A stretch of 56,650 bases of DNA from Candidatus Peregrinibacteria bacterium. GTDB lineage: Bacteria; Patescibacteriota; Gracilibacteria; UBA1369; JACRIC01. The position numbers and the translations under genes are program-made. The notes under the pieces were generated by a model. The model saw only the letters and a program-made list of their open reading frames with translations, made no database searches and was not told where the DNA came from. Shown here one piece after another: positions 8,064 through 16,275 of this stretch. The stretch covers positions 1 through 56,650 of the forward strand of contig JACPHH010000027.1 of assembly GCA_016188705.1 (NCBI GenBank). Reading direction: 5' to 3'. Position 1 is the stretch's first letter; each line of letters begins with the position of its first letter.

Positions 8064-10424
8064 TTATACGGTAACCCAATTCGGCAAATATCGAGGAGGC
8101 TTCATATTTGGAATTTTTTCAAGAAAATCAATGTCTTCTAAACGTATTTTTCCAACAAAAAGTTTTCGAGCGTCTCCTCCATTATTGAAGTAAGATTCAA
8201 CTTCAAAAAATCCTTTAAGATAACACAAATCTTTCGTAAAAGCGCCCGGAAGAGAGGTATCTTCGAGCCCGCGTTTAACCTTTGCGCAAATAAGAAAAGC
8301 GCGTTCATCGCAAAGTCCAATATCCTTCAGCGCGCTAAAAACCGCTGAAAAACTCTTTTCCCGAGCCAAAGATATAGCCATGACGAGATGAGCAATGCGC
8401 GACTCCCGTCCCACTACTCGAAATTGATCATAGACAGCAAGCCCTTCCTGCGTTTTCAAATAGTAAGCAAGCCCTCGATTAAAAATTTTATAAGGTTGAA
8501 TTTTACCATTTTCCGCGGTAAAAATGTGTGTTTCAATTTCATGGGCAATAAGAGCAGAAAGGCGTTGTCGCGATAACTTAAGCCCGCTCCGAATAAAAAG
8601 CGTATTTTTTTTTCCAGCAAGCATGCCTGAAACAAGCGCTGATTTTTCTCTGATTTTCCAATGACCGAGCCCGTGATTTTTAAGATACATTTGGAGCTCC
8701 TGCCGTATACCGCGTTCATCAATCAATTCAGTATCTCCCATATCTACAGAGAGCGGGTATTCACGATGAAATTCAAACGCTCGCGCCAAAAGTGTCGTAT
8801 TAACCGCACCAAAAAGTAATTCAGATTTCTCAGTAAATCGTTCAGTGCCAATCGCCTCAAGAAGATTCATTTTTTCTACAATTTCCTGACACTTATGTTT
8901 GTAAATAATCCCCAGAGGAGTGTCATCTGTGCGTATTTCTGATAAAAGTTCGCGCAGAGCATACCCATCAAATGAAAGATCCGGATACATAAACTGCGGA
9001 TCATACCTTCGATCTCGAAAAAAACACGCCTTTTCCTGCTCAAAATTCAAAGGCTGCAAGTGGTACAAAAGTTTAATCTGCTTATCAATATCAATAATCT
9101 TTTTATCGATCTCGGTATAATAAAAATGGGAAGTATATGAAACAACATCGTCAACTGATTTTTTTTTCAAAGCTTTCTTATTTTTTTTCTTAGGATCAAT
9201 AAGAAAAGAATCAAGATCTCGCGATCCAATAATCATCTTGAAAGGATCATGAGAAAAATCCGTCAATTCAAGAAGCGTCTGAACGCGAACACCAGAAAGA
9301 ATATACTTCGCCTTCATTTGATGGCAATCGAGTAATTCCAAATTTGGATCAATATCACGAGCAAGTGACCGATCCAAAAGAGAAATTTTCCGAGCCGGAT
9401 CAATTCGAGCATTCACTAAAACTGTCCCGTCATGGACAAGAAGTTCGACTTCCTCTTCCGTACCGATAATAGTTTTGTCATTGAACTCCCTACTATTTTT
9501 TTCAACCTTCTGTCCAAAAAGTTCCCGCGCGATACGAAGACCTTTTTCAGGAGAACTCACTTTAATACCGTGAATGCGTTCCAATCGACGGCGTAAAGGA
9601 GCAAGATTAGCTATTTGAACACCAAGTCCAGCTCGAGCATTTATTTCCAAAAGTACGGGTCCGAGCTGCCTGTCAACAGCCATGTCAATAGCCATGTATC
9701 CAAGATTCGTGATGAGCTGAGCTCGGGAAGCGATAAGAAGCATCTCGTCCCAATAAGGAATTCTAAGAGTTCGAATATCTTCTTCAACGCCAGGAATTTC
9801 ATGGATAATGTTCGATCCTTGAACAATATGAGTTGGTTCTCCACGAGCAATATCGATACCCACTCCAATAGCTCCTTGATGAAGATTCGCCAATCCTTGA
9901 GAATCCTTCGTAGGCAATCTCAGCATCGCCATAACGGGAATAAGATTATGCACCACTATTCGAATATCGGGCAGTCCTCCATACGAAAAACGAGAAAGAG
10001 TTTCATTACACAAAATGAGTTGTTCAAAAAAAGCAGTATCATCAAGTCCGCTCAATGAATATTTTCCATCCAAAATATCGCTGATGCGATCGTACAAATC
10101 TTTCGTCTTCAGCTTATAGCCTCCAATTTTCGTAAATACTTCAGCTTCCCGTCCAACAATAGGTATAATCCCCTCGCCTCCAAAACCTAAATTAGGCTTA
10201 AGAACAAAAGTTTCAGGAAGAAGATTAAAATCAAATTTTTCAAGCTGACGATGATCGCGGATTGTAAAATAAAGCTTCGGAACGGGAATGCCGCGAGCCG
10301 ACAAAAAATGCTTCGTCTGAAGTTTATTATCCGCTAAACGAATAGCTTTTTTTTTATTATAGGGACGTATATACAAGAGATTCCTCGCGTTAATTCCAAG
10401 AATGCCGCTCTGATGAAAAAACAT
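8064..10424 (-). CDS. ATP-grasp (glutamate-ligase-like) enzyme fused to a HEXXXH peptidase of the DUF1704/MATCAP type
   Basis: The chain is 786 residues in two halves. The N-terminal part (~1-290) is an ATP-grasp ligase: FVLKPNLGFGGEGI, AIDMAVDRQLGPVLLEINARAGLG (the metal/ATP-binding E-I-N-A-R). It resembles 'alpha-L-glutamate ligase-like' proteins that sit beside 7TM proteins. A linker region (~300-430) follows. The C-terminal part (~440-750) is DUF1704-like, with H628-E-I-E-T-H633, then NGKIQPYKIFNRGLAYYLKTQEGLAVYDQ, the family's metal site and downstream glutamate. In the eukaryotic MATCAP members this domain removes C-terminal tyrosine from tubulin. ATP-grasp enzymes form amide bonds, so one chain appears to carry bond-making and bond-breaking domains. 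The gene starts 10 bases after the PKD-7TM gene and is surely co-transcribed. Substrate unknown. Confidence 0.8.
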   Translation of the reverse strand: MFFHQSGILGINARNLLYIRPYNKKKAIRLADNKLQTKHFLSARGIPVPKLYFTIRDHRQLEKFDFNLLPETFVLKPNLGFGGEGIIPIVGREAEVFTKIGGYKLKTKDLYDRISDILDGKYSLSGLDDTAFFEQLILCNETLSRFSYGGLPDIRIVVHNLIPVMAMLRLPTKDSQGLANLHQGAIGVGIDIARGEPTHIVQGSNIIHEIPGVEEDIRTLRIPYWDEMLLIASRAQLITNLGYMAIDMAVDRQLGPVLLEINARAGLGVQIANLAPLRRRLERIHGIKVSSPEKGLRIARELFGQKVEKNSREFNDKTIIGTEEEVELLVHDGTVLVNARIDPARKISLLDRSLARDIDPNLELLDCHQMKAKYILSGVRVQTLLELTDFSHDPFKMIIGSRDLDSFLIDPKKKNKKALKKKSVDDVVSYTSHFYYTEIDKKIIDIDKQIKLLYHLQPLNFEQEKACFFRDRRYDPQFMYPDLSFDGYALRELLSEIRTDDTPLGIIYKHKCQEIVEKMNLLEAIGTERFTEKSELLFGAVNTTLLARAFEFHREYPLSVDMGDTELIDERGIRQELQMYLKNHGLGHWKIREKSALVSGMLAGKKNTLFIRSGLKLSRQRLSALIAHEIETHIFTAENGKIQPYKIFNRGLAYYLKTQEGLAVYDQFRVVGRESRIAHLVMAISLAREKSFSAVFSALKDIGLCDERAFLICAKVKRGLEDTSLPGAFTKDLCYLKGFFEVESYFNNGGDARKLFVGKIRLEDIDFLEKIPNMKPPRYLPNWVTV

Positions 10425-10434
10425 ATATGAAAAA

Positions 10435-11976
10435 TTATTCTTCTGCGTGTCGAATCACTTCTCGAAAACGAACATATTCAAAAATGCGAAGTCCCGTCCA
10501 TCTCCCCAAAATTACATTGATGACGAGAAAAACAAGAATAAGTTCAGGATGGCTCAGCATGAGTATTTTCAAAAAATCCCATTCCACAAGGTAATAACAA
10601 AGAATGGAAACAACAATAGTTTCAGAAATAAGCACGAGAGCGGATTTAAAACCTGTTCCTGTTTGAATGCTTACGAATTTTTCAACGAGAGTACTCATGA
10701 TAAGCATGGGAAAAATCGAAATAGAAACAAGATCGGAAATGTCGAAAAGCGCGCCCAAAAAAAGAATCCCCACAATGGTAATACTCGCAAAAGTAAGAAG
10801 AATCGCTATGCGGGGAATATAAAGAAGCCGATAACGCCGGAGAAAAAGACGAATGAGCGTGCCGATAACCAACAAAATAATAAGAATAATGAGACCGTAG
10901 GAAATATCCAAAGCAATGAATGACAAAGTAACAATTGAAGGAGTATAGACTCCAAAAGTTGTAACGCCTACGATCTGTTTCATGAACGCAACAAACGTAA
11001 CAATGACGGGAATCATAAGAAGAAGTTGTAGCGAATTACTCGGAATACCGCGATGAATCATGAAATTCAGTATGTGGGAAGGAAAATTCCAAAAAGTAAC
11101 GCGAGATATGTGTTCAGCGACAATGCGATACGGTATGGCTCTTTGAGCCAAATTTGAAAGAAAAATATCCAAAGTGGGACTGTCTACAAAAGTCCAAAGT
11201 CCTTCACTTCTGGTTAAAATGATGCTATGAGGTCGTAATGCTCGATAGGGACCAAGCGCTATATTGACAAGAAGTGGAAGAAAACCATCAGAAACAAACA
11301 CTATATCATGAGAAGTAAGGTCAATCCCCGCTTCAAGAAAAGACGGTTTAAATTGAGAAAGCAAGGTAAGACCAAGGCTTGAACGTGTCCAAAAAACAAT
11401 ACGGTCGGCTTTTGTAAAATCATCAAGAGCTTCACTCATTTTTTTTATCAAAATTTCTTCAACGACAAAATCGGAAACAGGCTCAAAATGGGCGATAACT
11501 TGAATAAAAATACCTCGTTCCTTGGCAAACGCCACGAGGTTTTTTACACGCTCTTCTTGAGCTCCGTCATCGGTAACGAGAAGAAGAAATTCTCGATAAA
11601 CAAAAATTTCCTTTGTGGAAACTTGCTCATTTCCCTCCTTATCTCGAACGCGTAAATGAACCGCATAAGTACCGGCATTTTTATAAAGATGTACAACTTC
11701 TTCACCTTGCGCGGTTACTCCATCGCCAAAATCCCAAAAATACTTCAAAGCCTCATCAGCAAAAGGATTGACCGAAAGAGAAGCATCGAAAATCACATTT
11801 TTCTGCTGCGTAGCGACATCCGGACCGCGAATAATCGCCTGAAGAATGAGAGGAATTTCAGGCTGAGACAAAGCTGGAACAAGTTGCTCCTGAGCATAAA
11901 CAATTTCCCCAAAAAAACTATCAGAGAAAAAAATGAGACATAAAAAAATAAAAAATAATGAGCGCTTTGCAGCCAA
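10435..11976 (-). CDS. Secreted PKD domain followed by seven transmembrane helices (7TM protein of the transglutaminase-7TM type)
   Basis: 513 residues. A signal peptide (to ~28) is followed by a PKD domain (~45-130; YFWDFGDGVTAQGEEVVHLY) and an extracytoplasmic region (~130-300; no cysteine or catalytic motif seen). About seven membrane helices (~320-500) then carry the conserved-looking KQIVGVTTFGVYTPSIVTLSF and YIPRIAILLTF. The membrane part resembles the 7TM domain usually fused to an inactive transglutaminase fold and encoded next to a glutamate-ligase-like ATP-grasp protein; here a PKD domain takes the front position. The start codon is TTG (11974-11976): an in-frame TAG lies upstream and no ATG precedes the signal peptide. 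The 10-base gap to the ATP-grasp fusion makes them one operon. Probably the membrane partner or substrate carrier of that enzyme. Confidence 0.7.
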   Translation of the reverse strand: MAAKRSLFFIFLCLIFFSDSFFGEIVYAQEQLVPALSQPEIPLILQAIIRGPDVATQQKNVIFDASLSVNPFADEALKYFWDFGDGVTAQGEEVVHLYKNAGTYAVHLRVRDKEGNEQVSTKEIFVYREFLLLVTDDGAQEERVKNLVAFAKERGIFIQVIAHFEPVSDFVVEEILIKKMSEALDDFTKADRIVFWTRSSLGLTLLSQFKPSFLEAGIDLTSHDIVFVSDGFLPLLVNIALGPYRALRPHSIILTRSEGLWTFVDSPTLDIFLSNLAQRAIPYRIVAEHISRVTFWNFPSHILNFMIHRGIPSNSLQLLLMIPVIVTFVAFMKQIVGVTTFGVYTPSIVTLSFIALDISYGLIILIILLVIGTLIRLFLRRYRLLYIPRIAILLTFASITIVGILFLGALFDISDLVSISIFPMLIMSTLVEKFVSIQTGTGFKSALVLISETIVVSILCYYLVEWDFLKILMLSHPELILVFLVINVILGRWTGLRIFEYVRFREVIRHAEE

Positions 11977-12002
11977 AATATATAAATTACAAAAGTAAAA
12001 AC

Positions 12003-12022
12003 ATTTTTCAAAGGTTCCCTAA
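12003..12022 (-). repeat. Dispersed repeat family A, minus orientation
   Basis: Read on the minus strand, GGGAACCTTTGAAAAATG lies between the ilvE stop and the start of the PKD-7TM gene. It is a one-base variant of the family A end motif. Confidence 0.35.
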
Positions 12023-12024
12023 TA

Positions 12025-12924
12025 TTATACCACGTCAAGCCAATGACGATAGACATCGTTTTTTCCATGAACGACATCAAAATAAAGGTTTCGAAACATT
12101 TTTGTAAGAGTCCCCATGGAGCCATTTCGAACAGGAACATCATCGATCGAGCCAATAGCGGTAATTTCCGCGGCAGTTCCTGTAAAAAAAGCTTCATCAG
12201 CTTGAAGAAGTTCTTTCATGCGTATTTTTTTTTCCTTACACTCAAAATTATGATCCTTTGCAAGCTTCATCACGCTGTCTCGTGTAATTCCCGGAAGAAT
12301 ACTCCCACGTTTAGGAGTATAAAGAATACTATTTTTTACAAAAAAAATATTTTCTCCCGGACCTTCCGCGACATTACCATCAGTATCAAGAAGCAAAGCC
12401 TCGTCAAAACCTAAACCATGCGCTTCAAGCGAGGCAAGAATGGAATTCACATAGTGACCCGTAACTTTCGCCTCAACATGAATGGTTTCTGGATGGAGAC
12501 GTCGATATTGTGAAAGCTTAACCCGAACCACATCTTTTTCGAGATAGGCTCCCCAAGGCCAAAGCCCTACCGCTACATGAACAGGACAACCTTGAGGATT
12601 AAGACCCATCTTTCCATAGGCGAAATAAGCAATCGGACGAATATAACCCGAAGTAATACCATTGGAACGCACTAATTCACGAATAACTGCTATAATCTCA
12701 TCTTTCAAATAAGGAATATTCATTTGAAGAACACGAGCCGATTGAAAAAAACGTTCAACATGATCCTTAAGACGAAAAATAGCAGGTCCATCGGAAGTTT
12801 CATAAAATCGGATTCCTTCAAAAACAGCGCCGCCATAATGAAGAGAATGGGTCAAAACATGCATCTGGGCTTGATCCCATGGCACCTGTACACCATTCAT
12901 CCAAATATATTGAACAGTTTCCAT
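12025..12924 (-). CDS. ilvE: Branched-chain amino acid aminotransferase (class IV PLP enzyme)
   Basis: Fold-type IV aminotransferase, 299 residues from METVQYIWMNG. The usual length and landmarks are present: HYGGAVFEGIRFY, the catalytic lysine K153 in VEAKVTGHYVNSILA, DEALLLDTDGNVAEGPGENIFFV, LPGITRDSVMKLA and EAFFTGTAAEITAI. It exchanges amino groups between branched-chain amino acids (or close analogues) and 2-oxoglutarate using pyridoxal phosphate. I use the ATG at 12924, since four residues upstream are non-conserved. No other branched-chain biosynthesis gene is in the window, so a salvage or degradative role is as likely. The stop codon overlaps a TATAAT that could serve the downstream PKD-7TM gene, but no convincing -35 goes with it. 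Confidence 0.9.
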   Translation of the reverse strand: METVQYIWMNGVQVPWDQAQMHVLTHSLHYGGAVFEGIRFYETSDGPAIFRLKDHVERFFQSARVLQMNIPYLKDEIIAVIRELVRSNGITSGYIRPIAYFAYGKMGLNPQGCPVHVAVGLWPWGAYLEKDVVRVKLSQYRRLHPETIHVEAKVTGHYVNSILASLEAHGLGFDEALLLDTDGNVAEGPGENIFFVKNSILYTPKRGSILPGITRDSVMKLAKDHNFECKEKKIRMKELLQADEAFFTGTAAEITAIGSIDDVPVRNGSMGTLTKMFRNLYFDVVHGKNDVYRHWLDVV

Positions 12925-13103
12925 AATAAAAATCAACTATAAAAATCCTCTAAAAAACCTCATGAAGGAACTCCCACAAAACCCCATTTCTATTGCAATT
13001 TAAAATTTCGTTACGAAAGCGAATTTTACAAAAATTCCTTTATAAGAATATCAAATATGGGATCATACGCAAATTTCTTTGAAAAAAAGTACATATCGCT
13101 GGG

Positions 13104-13247
13104 AGGCGGAGGCTCGTCGCTCGGATACTCGGCTGGATCAAAAAGGACGAAAATTCGCTAAAAATGCTATCGGCTACGCATTTTTTAACGCTCATTTTCG
13201 CCTCTTTTTGAAAACCAGCCTGCGTAACTCGCTCCGAACCCCCGCCT
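13104..13247. repeat. Large imperfect extragenic palindrome (~144 bases)
   Basis: The left arm (13104-13167) and right arm (13178-13247) are imperfect reverse complements around the loop TATCGGCTAC. The arms begin AGGCGG/CCGCCT and close at ATGC/GCAT, with several mismatches and a small bulge. The sequence is clearly more GC-rich than its surroundings. Parts of the right arm recur at 44865-44930 (CGAGTTAC, CAGGCT, TTCAAAAAGAG) and the inner segment CGCATTTTTTAACG recurs inverted at ~56426-56440. This suggests the fullest copy of a dispersed, possibly MITE-like, hairpin element. Confidence 0.7.
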
Positions 13248-13305
13248 GATCTAAAAAATATAATTGACAATAATAAAATTATATTACATAGAGACGTTGC
13301 CTGTT

Positions 13306-13334
13306 TTGACAGATACAGAAATTTAAAGTAAAAT
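13306..13334 (+). promoter_or_regulatory. Sigma70-type promoter for the Ig/FN3 surface protein
   Basis: TTGACA (13306-13311), 17-base spacer, TAAAAT (13329-13334). The predicted start is near 13341, giving a leader of ~13 bases with no Shine-Dalgarno before the ATG at 13354. A second TTGACA lies at 13264-13269 but lacks a well-placed -10. Confidence 0.65.
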
Positions 13335-13353
13335 TATAAGATAAAAAAACAAA

Positions 13354-15795
13354 ATGACTCAAAAAACCCTCAAAAAAATCAAAAGCATAATTTTCGGCAT
13401 ACTCTGGATGATATTTACGGCATTCCCTATGTTGGAAACCCAAGCGTCATCGTATTATTCCGACAGTAATCAAGTTATTGCCTATGGAATCGATACCGTG
13501 GCAGGTTTCAGCGCCCTTATAAAAACAAAAGAAACGCGTCCCGACGCAAATATCGAATTTTGGATAAAAAAACCGGATAACGGTGAACTTTTCATCGAAA
13601 GTCAAACGAATGACGAAGGAATTGCCGTACTGGATCTGTACGACTATCACACAAAAAAAGCAGGATTCTATCAAGTGGCGGCGCGATTCAAAAAAGACAG
13701 CGATTTTGGACCTGTTTCAACGTTTCGTGTGTACGCGTCTGACATTTCCGCTGAAAAATCTTCCATATCGCTCGATAAAAATACCGCTATCGCGAATGGA
13801 TACGACACAGCGACATTGACGGCGAATCTGATGGATGTCTATGGAAACCCATTGCCAAATCACACGCTGGAAGTGCTTTCAAGCCGATCCAACGATACCA
13901 TTACAAAAGGATCTCAATATTTTACGAATGATGCGGGGATAGCACATTTCGCTCTTTCATCGGAGGAACCGGGCGTATCGGTTTACACGATTTTTGATTC
14001 AACGGCAGGCGTCACATTAAAGGAAAGAGCCAAAATCGCTTACTATCCATTTTCAGGTGGTCAAATTCAAAGCATTGGAGGAAATGTTATTCTCGCGCAA
14101 GAAAAAACAGCAAACAACGATTTTTTAACAAGTTCTCTTAAAATAGAAAATATTCCGGAGCAAGTTGAACCCAATACAGTCATGACATTTACCGTTACCG
14201 CGTATACGGAAAGTAAAAATACATCAACAAACTATAGCGGGACTATTCATTTTTCATCTTCGGATACAAATGCATCTTTACCGCAAGACTACAGCTTTAC
14301 GCCCAAAGACCTCGGAACCCATACCTTCAGTCTCGCGCTGACTCTTCTTTCGGAAGGCACGCAGACCATTGAAATCAACGATATCGGTAATCCTGTTTTG
14401 AAAGATGAAAAAATTGTTCAAGTCGGATCAACTCATGCGGCGGGCGAAACAGTAAAAATTATTACTCCTCGGGAAGGGACGTATGGCGAATCTGAAATGA
14501 CTCTCGAAGGCGAAGCGCCAACGGGAAAAACTATGGAAATCTATGATAATGATGAAAAAATAGGACAAACGATGGCAGGAGCTGATAATCGATTTCGTTT
14601 TACCATGAAAAATCTTACTGACGGTCTCCACACATTGTATATAACGCTTCTCGATGACAATCAAAAAAAACTTGAAACATCGGAAAAAGTGACCATTACC
14701 GTGGACACTCAGTCGCCCATAATTGATGCCATTACCACGGTGCCTGATGGAAATTTACCGGCGGGACAAAAATTCCGTATGACGATAATCACCGAGCCAA
14801 CTCTCGAAAAAGTTTCCATTATACTGGAAAATAATCTTTTTTCATTCATCGAAGACATCGATCAAAAAGGAACCTACGCTGCAGAAATCGATGCGCCCAA
14901 AACGCCGGGCGAGTATCCGATTGATATTATTCTCGCTGACCGACTTGGAAATGAATCATCCTATCAATCATATTCGACGCTAAAAATTGTAGAAGAAATA
15001 CAAAGTCCATCAAAAGTAACAGGACTTACTGCGCAGGCCGAAGAGCGGCGTATTATTCTGTCATGGGAAAATGGCGTTTCCGATACCATAAGTCACTATC
15101 GAATTTATTACGGAAAGGATGAAAATAATTTGGATCAAACCGTTGATACGCAGGATTCAAATACATCATGGTATATTCCTGATCTGGAACCCGGAAAAGA
15201 ATATTTTTTCGCAATAACCGCTCTTGATGAACAAAATAACGAAAGCATGGAACAAAGCGAAAAAGTGAGTGCCATGCCACTTGGGATCGTATACCCAGAA
15301 AAAGTACAAAATGTGCAAGTTGTAGATGACATCCAAAAAGTAACAATCACATGGGAACCCTCACAAGATGATACTTATATAAGCTCGTACCGCATTCATT
15401 ACGGCACCGAAGAAAACGCTTTGAAAGGCACGGTAAATACCTACGATAATCAAACATCTTGGTACATTTCAGAACTCGTTGGAGATGTCACGTATTATTT
15501 CGCGGTCACCGCCATCGACTCAGACGGCAACGAAAGTTTGGAAAATAGCGACATTGTAAAAGGATTCCCTAAATCCCCTCCCAGTCCGCCAAAAACGCCC
15601 GATAACGGTCCTTCATTGAATTTGATAATTATACTGTCACTTCTTGGAGGCGAAACCTATCTCCTCAAGCGGTACTGGCAATGGAAAAAATCATATGCGT
15701 TACTTTATAGTTCAAAAACGCCATTAAACGTATCAGCAAAAAATCAACAAAATACCAACGAAAACGATTGTTTTAACATACGAATTTCAAAGTAA
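13354..15795 (+). CDS. Membrane-anchored surface protein with Ig-like and two fibronectin type III domains
   Basis: 813 residues. An N-terminal signal peptide ends near ETQASS (~31). Beta-rich domains follow: a first module (~35-130), an invasin/Big-1-like module (~131-225; ISLDKNTAIANGYDTATLTA, NPLPNHTLEVLS), a middle module (~255-365), an Ig-like module around VKIITPREGTYGESEMTLEG (~368-455) and another to ~545. Two fibronectin type III domains (~549-636 and ~640-730) are close paralogues of each other, sharing HYRIYYG/SYRIHYG and TSWYIPDLEPG/TSWYISELVG. A Pro-rich linker and one hydrophobic helix (~753-770, SLNLIIILSLLGG) follow, then a short basic tail, so it is probably anchored in the membrane facing out. 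It likely serves adhesion or envelope structure; no enzymatic motif is seen. Confidence 0.7.
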   Translation: MTQKTLKKIKSIIFGILWMIFTAFPMLETQASSYYSDSNQVIAYGIDTVAGFSALIKTKETRPDANIEFWIKKPDNGELFIESQTNDEGIAVLDLYDYHTKKAGFYQVAARFKKDSDFGPVSTFRVYASDISAEKSSISLDKNTAIANGYDTATLTANLMDVYGNPLPNHTLEVLSSRSNDTITKGSQYFTNDAGIAHFALSSEEPGVSVYTIFDSTAGVTLKERAKIAYYPFSGGQIQSIGGNVILAQEKTANNDFLTSSLKIENIPEQVEPNTVMTFTVTAYTESKNTSTNYSGTIHFSSSDTNASLPQDYSFTPKDLGTHTFSLALTLLSEGTQTIEINDIGNPVLKDEKIVQVGSTHAAGETVKIITPREGTYGESEMTLEGEAPTGKTMEIYDNDEKIGQTMAGADNRFRFTMKNLTDGLHTLYITLLDDNQKKLETSEKVTITVDTQSPIIDAITTVPDGNLPAGQKFRMTIITEPTLEKVSIILENNLFSFIEDIDQKGTYAAEIDAPKTPGEYPIDIILADRLGNESSYQSYSTLKIVEEIQSPSKVTGLTAQAEERRIILSWENGVSDTISHYRIYYGKDENNLDQTVDTQDSNTSWYIPDLEPGKEYFFAITALDEQNNESMEQSEKVSAMPLGIVYPEKVQNVQVVDDIQKVTITWEPSQDDTYISSYRIHYGTEENALKGTVNTYDNQTSWYISELVGDVTYYFAVTAIDSDGNESLENSDIVKGFPKSPPSPPKTPDNGPSLNLIIILSLLGGETYLLKRYWQWKKSYALLYSSKTPLNVSAKNQQNTNENDCFNIRISK

Positions 15796-15896
15796 AAAAA
15801 ACAGCGAACAGTTACAAAAATTTTCCATTAAGCCAAAAAATTTGGTAGAGTGGTTAGAATATGATACCATTATCCAAGATATTTTTTTACGAAATT

Positions 15897-16169
15897 ATGA
15901 ATACTCTACGATTTCTTCTCGACTTCATTTCCATCTTGTTTCAACTTCTCAATCTTCTTATTATCGCGAGAGTGCTCCTTTCATGGTTTCGGGCGCCGGG
16001 AGCTTCAGGCCCCATTGTGCGATTCATTATCGAAACCACTGAACCGATTTTAGGAACGGTGCGAAAAATTATGCCGCGAACCGGCGTTATTGATTTTTCG
16101 CCCATCATAGCGCTTATCGGCTTACAAATTTTAGAACGCCTTCTCGTTTTCATCATAACGGGTTCATAA
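15897..16169 (+). CDS. yggT: YggT family membrane protein
   Basis: A 90-residue protein from MNTLRFLLDFISILFQ with two hydrophobic regions flanking the family's signature loop: ARVLLSWFRAPGASGPIVRFIIETTEPILGTVRKIMPR, then a D-F-S-P-I-I motif and a final helix. YggT proteins are small inner-membrane proteins, often near cell-division or osmotic-stress genes; biochemical function is unclear. I start at 15897, because the upstream ATG at 15861 adds twelve residues not typical for the family. It stands alone between the surface protein and cysS. Confidence 0.85.
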   Translation: MNTLRFLLDFISILFQLLNLLIIARVLLSWFRAPGASGPIVRFIIETTEPILGTVRKIMPRTGVIDFSPIIALIGLQILERLLVFIITGS

Positions 16170-16202
16170 GGCATGATAACAAAATATGTCTCTTCCATCT
16201 TT

Positions 16203-16226
16203 AAAAATTGTATGTAAAAAGTTCCT
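16203..16226 (-). repeat. Dispersed repeat family B, minus orientation
   Basis: On the minus strand this reads AGGAACTTTTTACATACAAT followed by more T. It closely matches the copy at 32082-32105 (minus) and, less closely, those at 31226, 37265 and 50407 (core CTGTTCACATAAAATTTT). Confidence 0.45.
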
Positions 16227-16275
16227 CATCAAGTTATGGAAACCCTGATAAATATGATTTCGTTACAATGCCTAA

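Larger units (their letters stand above)
12925..13353. other. 429-base intergenic region with repeats, a long palindrome and a promoter
   Basis: Between divergent ilvE and the Ig/FN3 protein. It contains a family A-like fragment (TCCTCTAAAAAACC near 12946), an AAATTTCGTTACGAA motif near 13000 that also occurs near 56525, the palindrome at 13104-13247 and a promoter at 13306-13334. The open frame read across the palindrome (13040-13270, minus) is a by-product of the hairpin and not a gene. Confidence 0.6.

Noticed and set aside
12020-12040. TATAAT overlapping the ilvE stop codon as a promoter for the PKD-7TM gene
   Set aside because: The nearest TTGAC is only a few bases away and no -35 exists at 16-18 bases; kept as a remark only.
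13040-13270. Open reading frame of 76 codons on the minus strand in the ilvE upstream region
   Set aside because: It runs across the long palindrome; the open frame follows from the hairpin arms and has no protein-like composition or start context.
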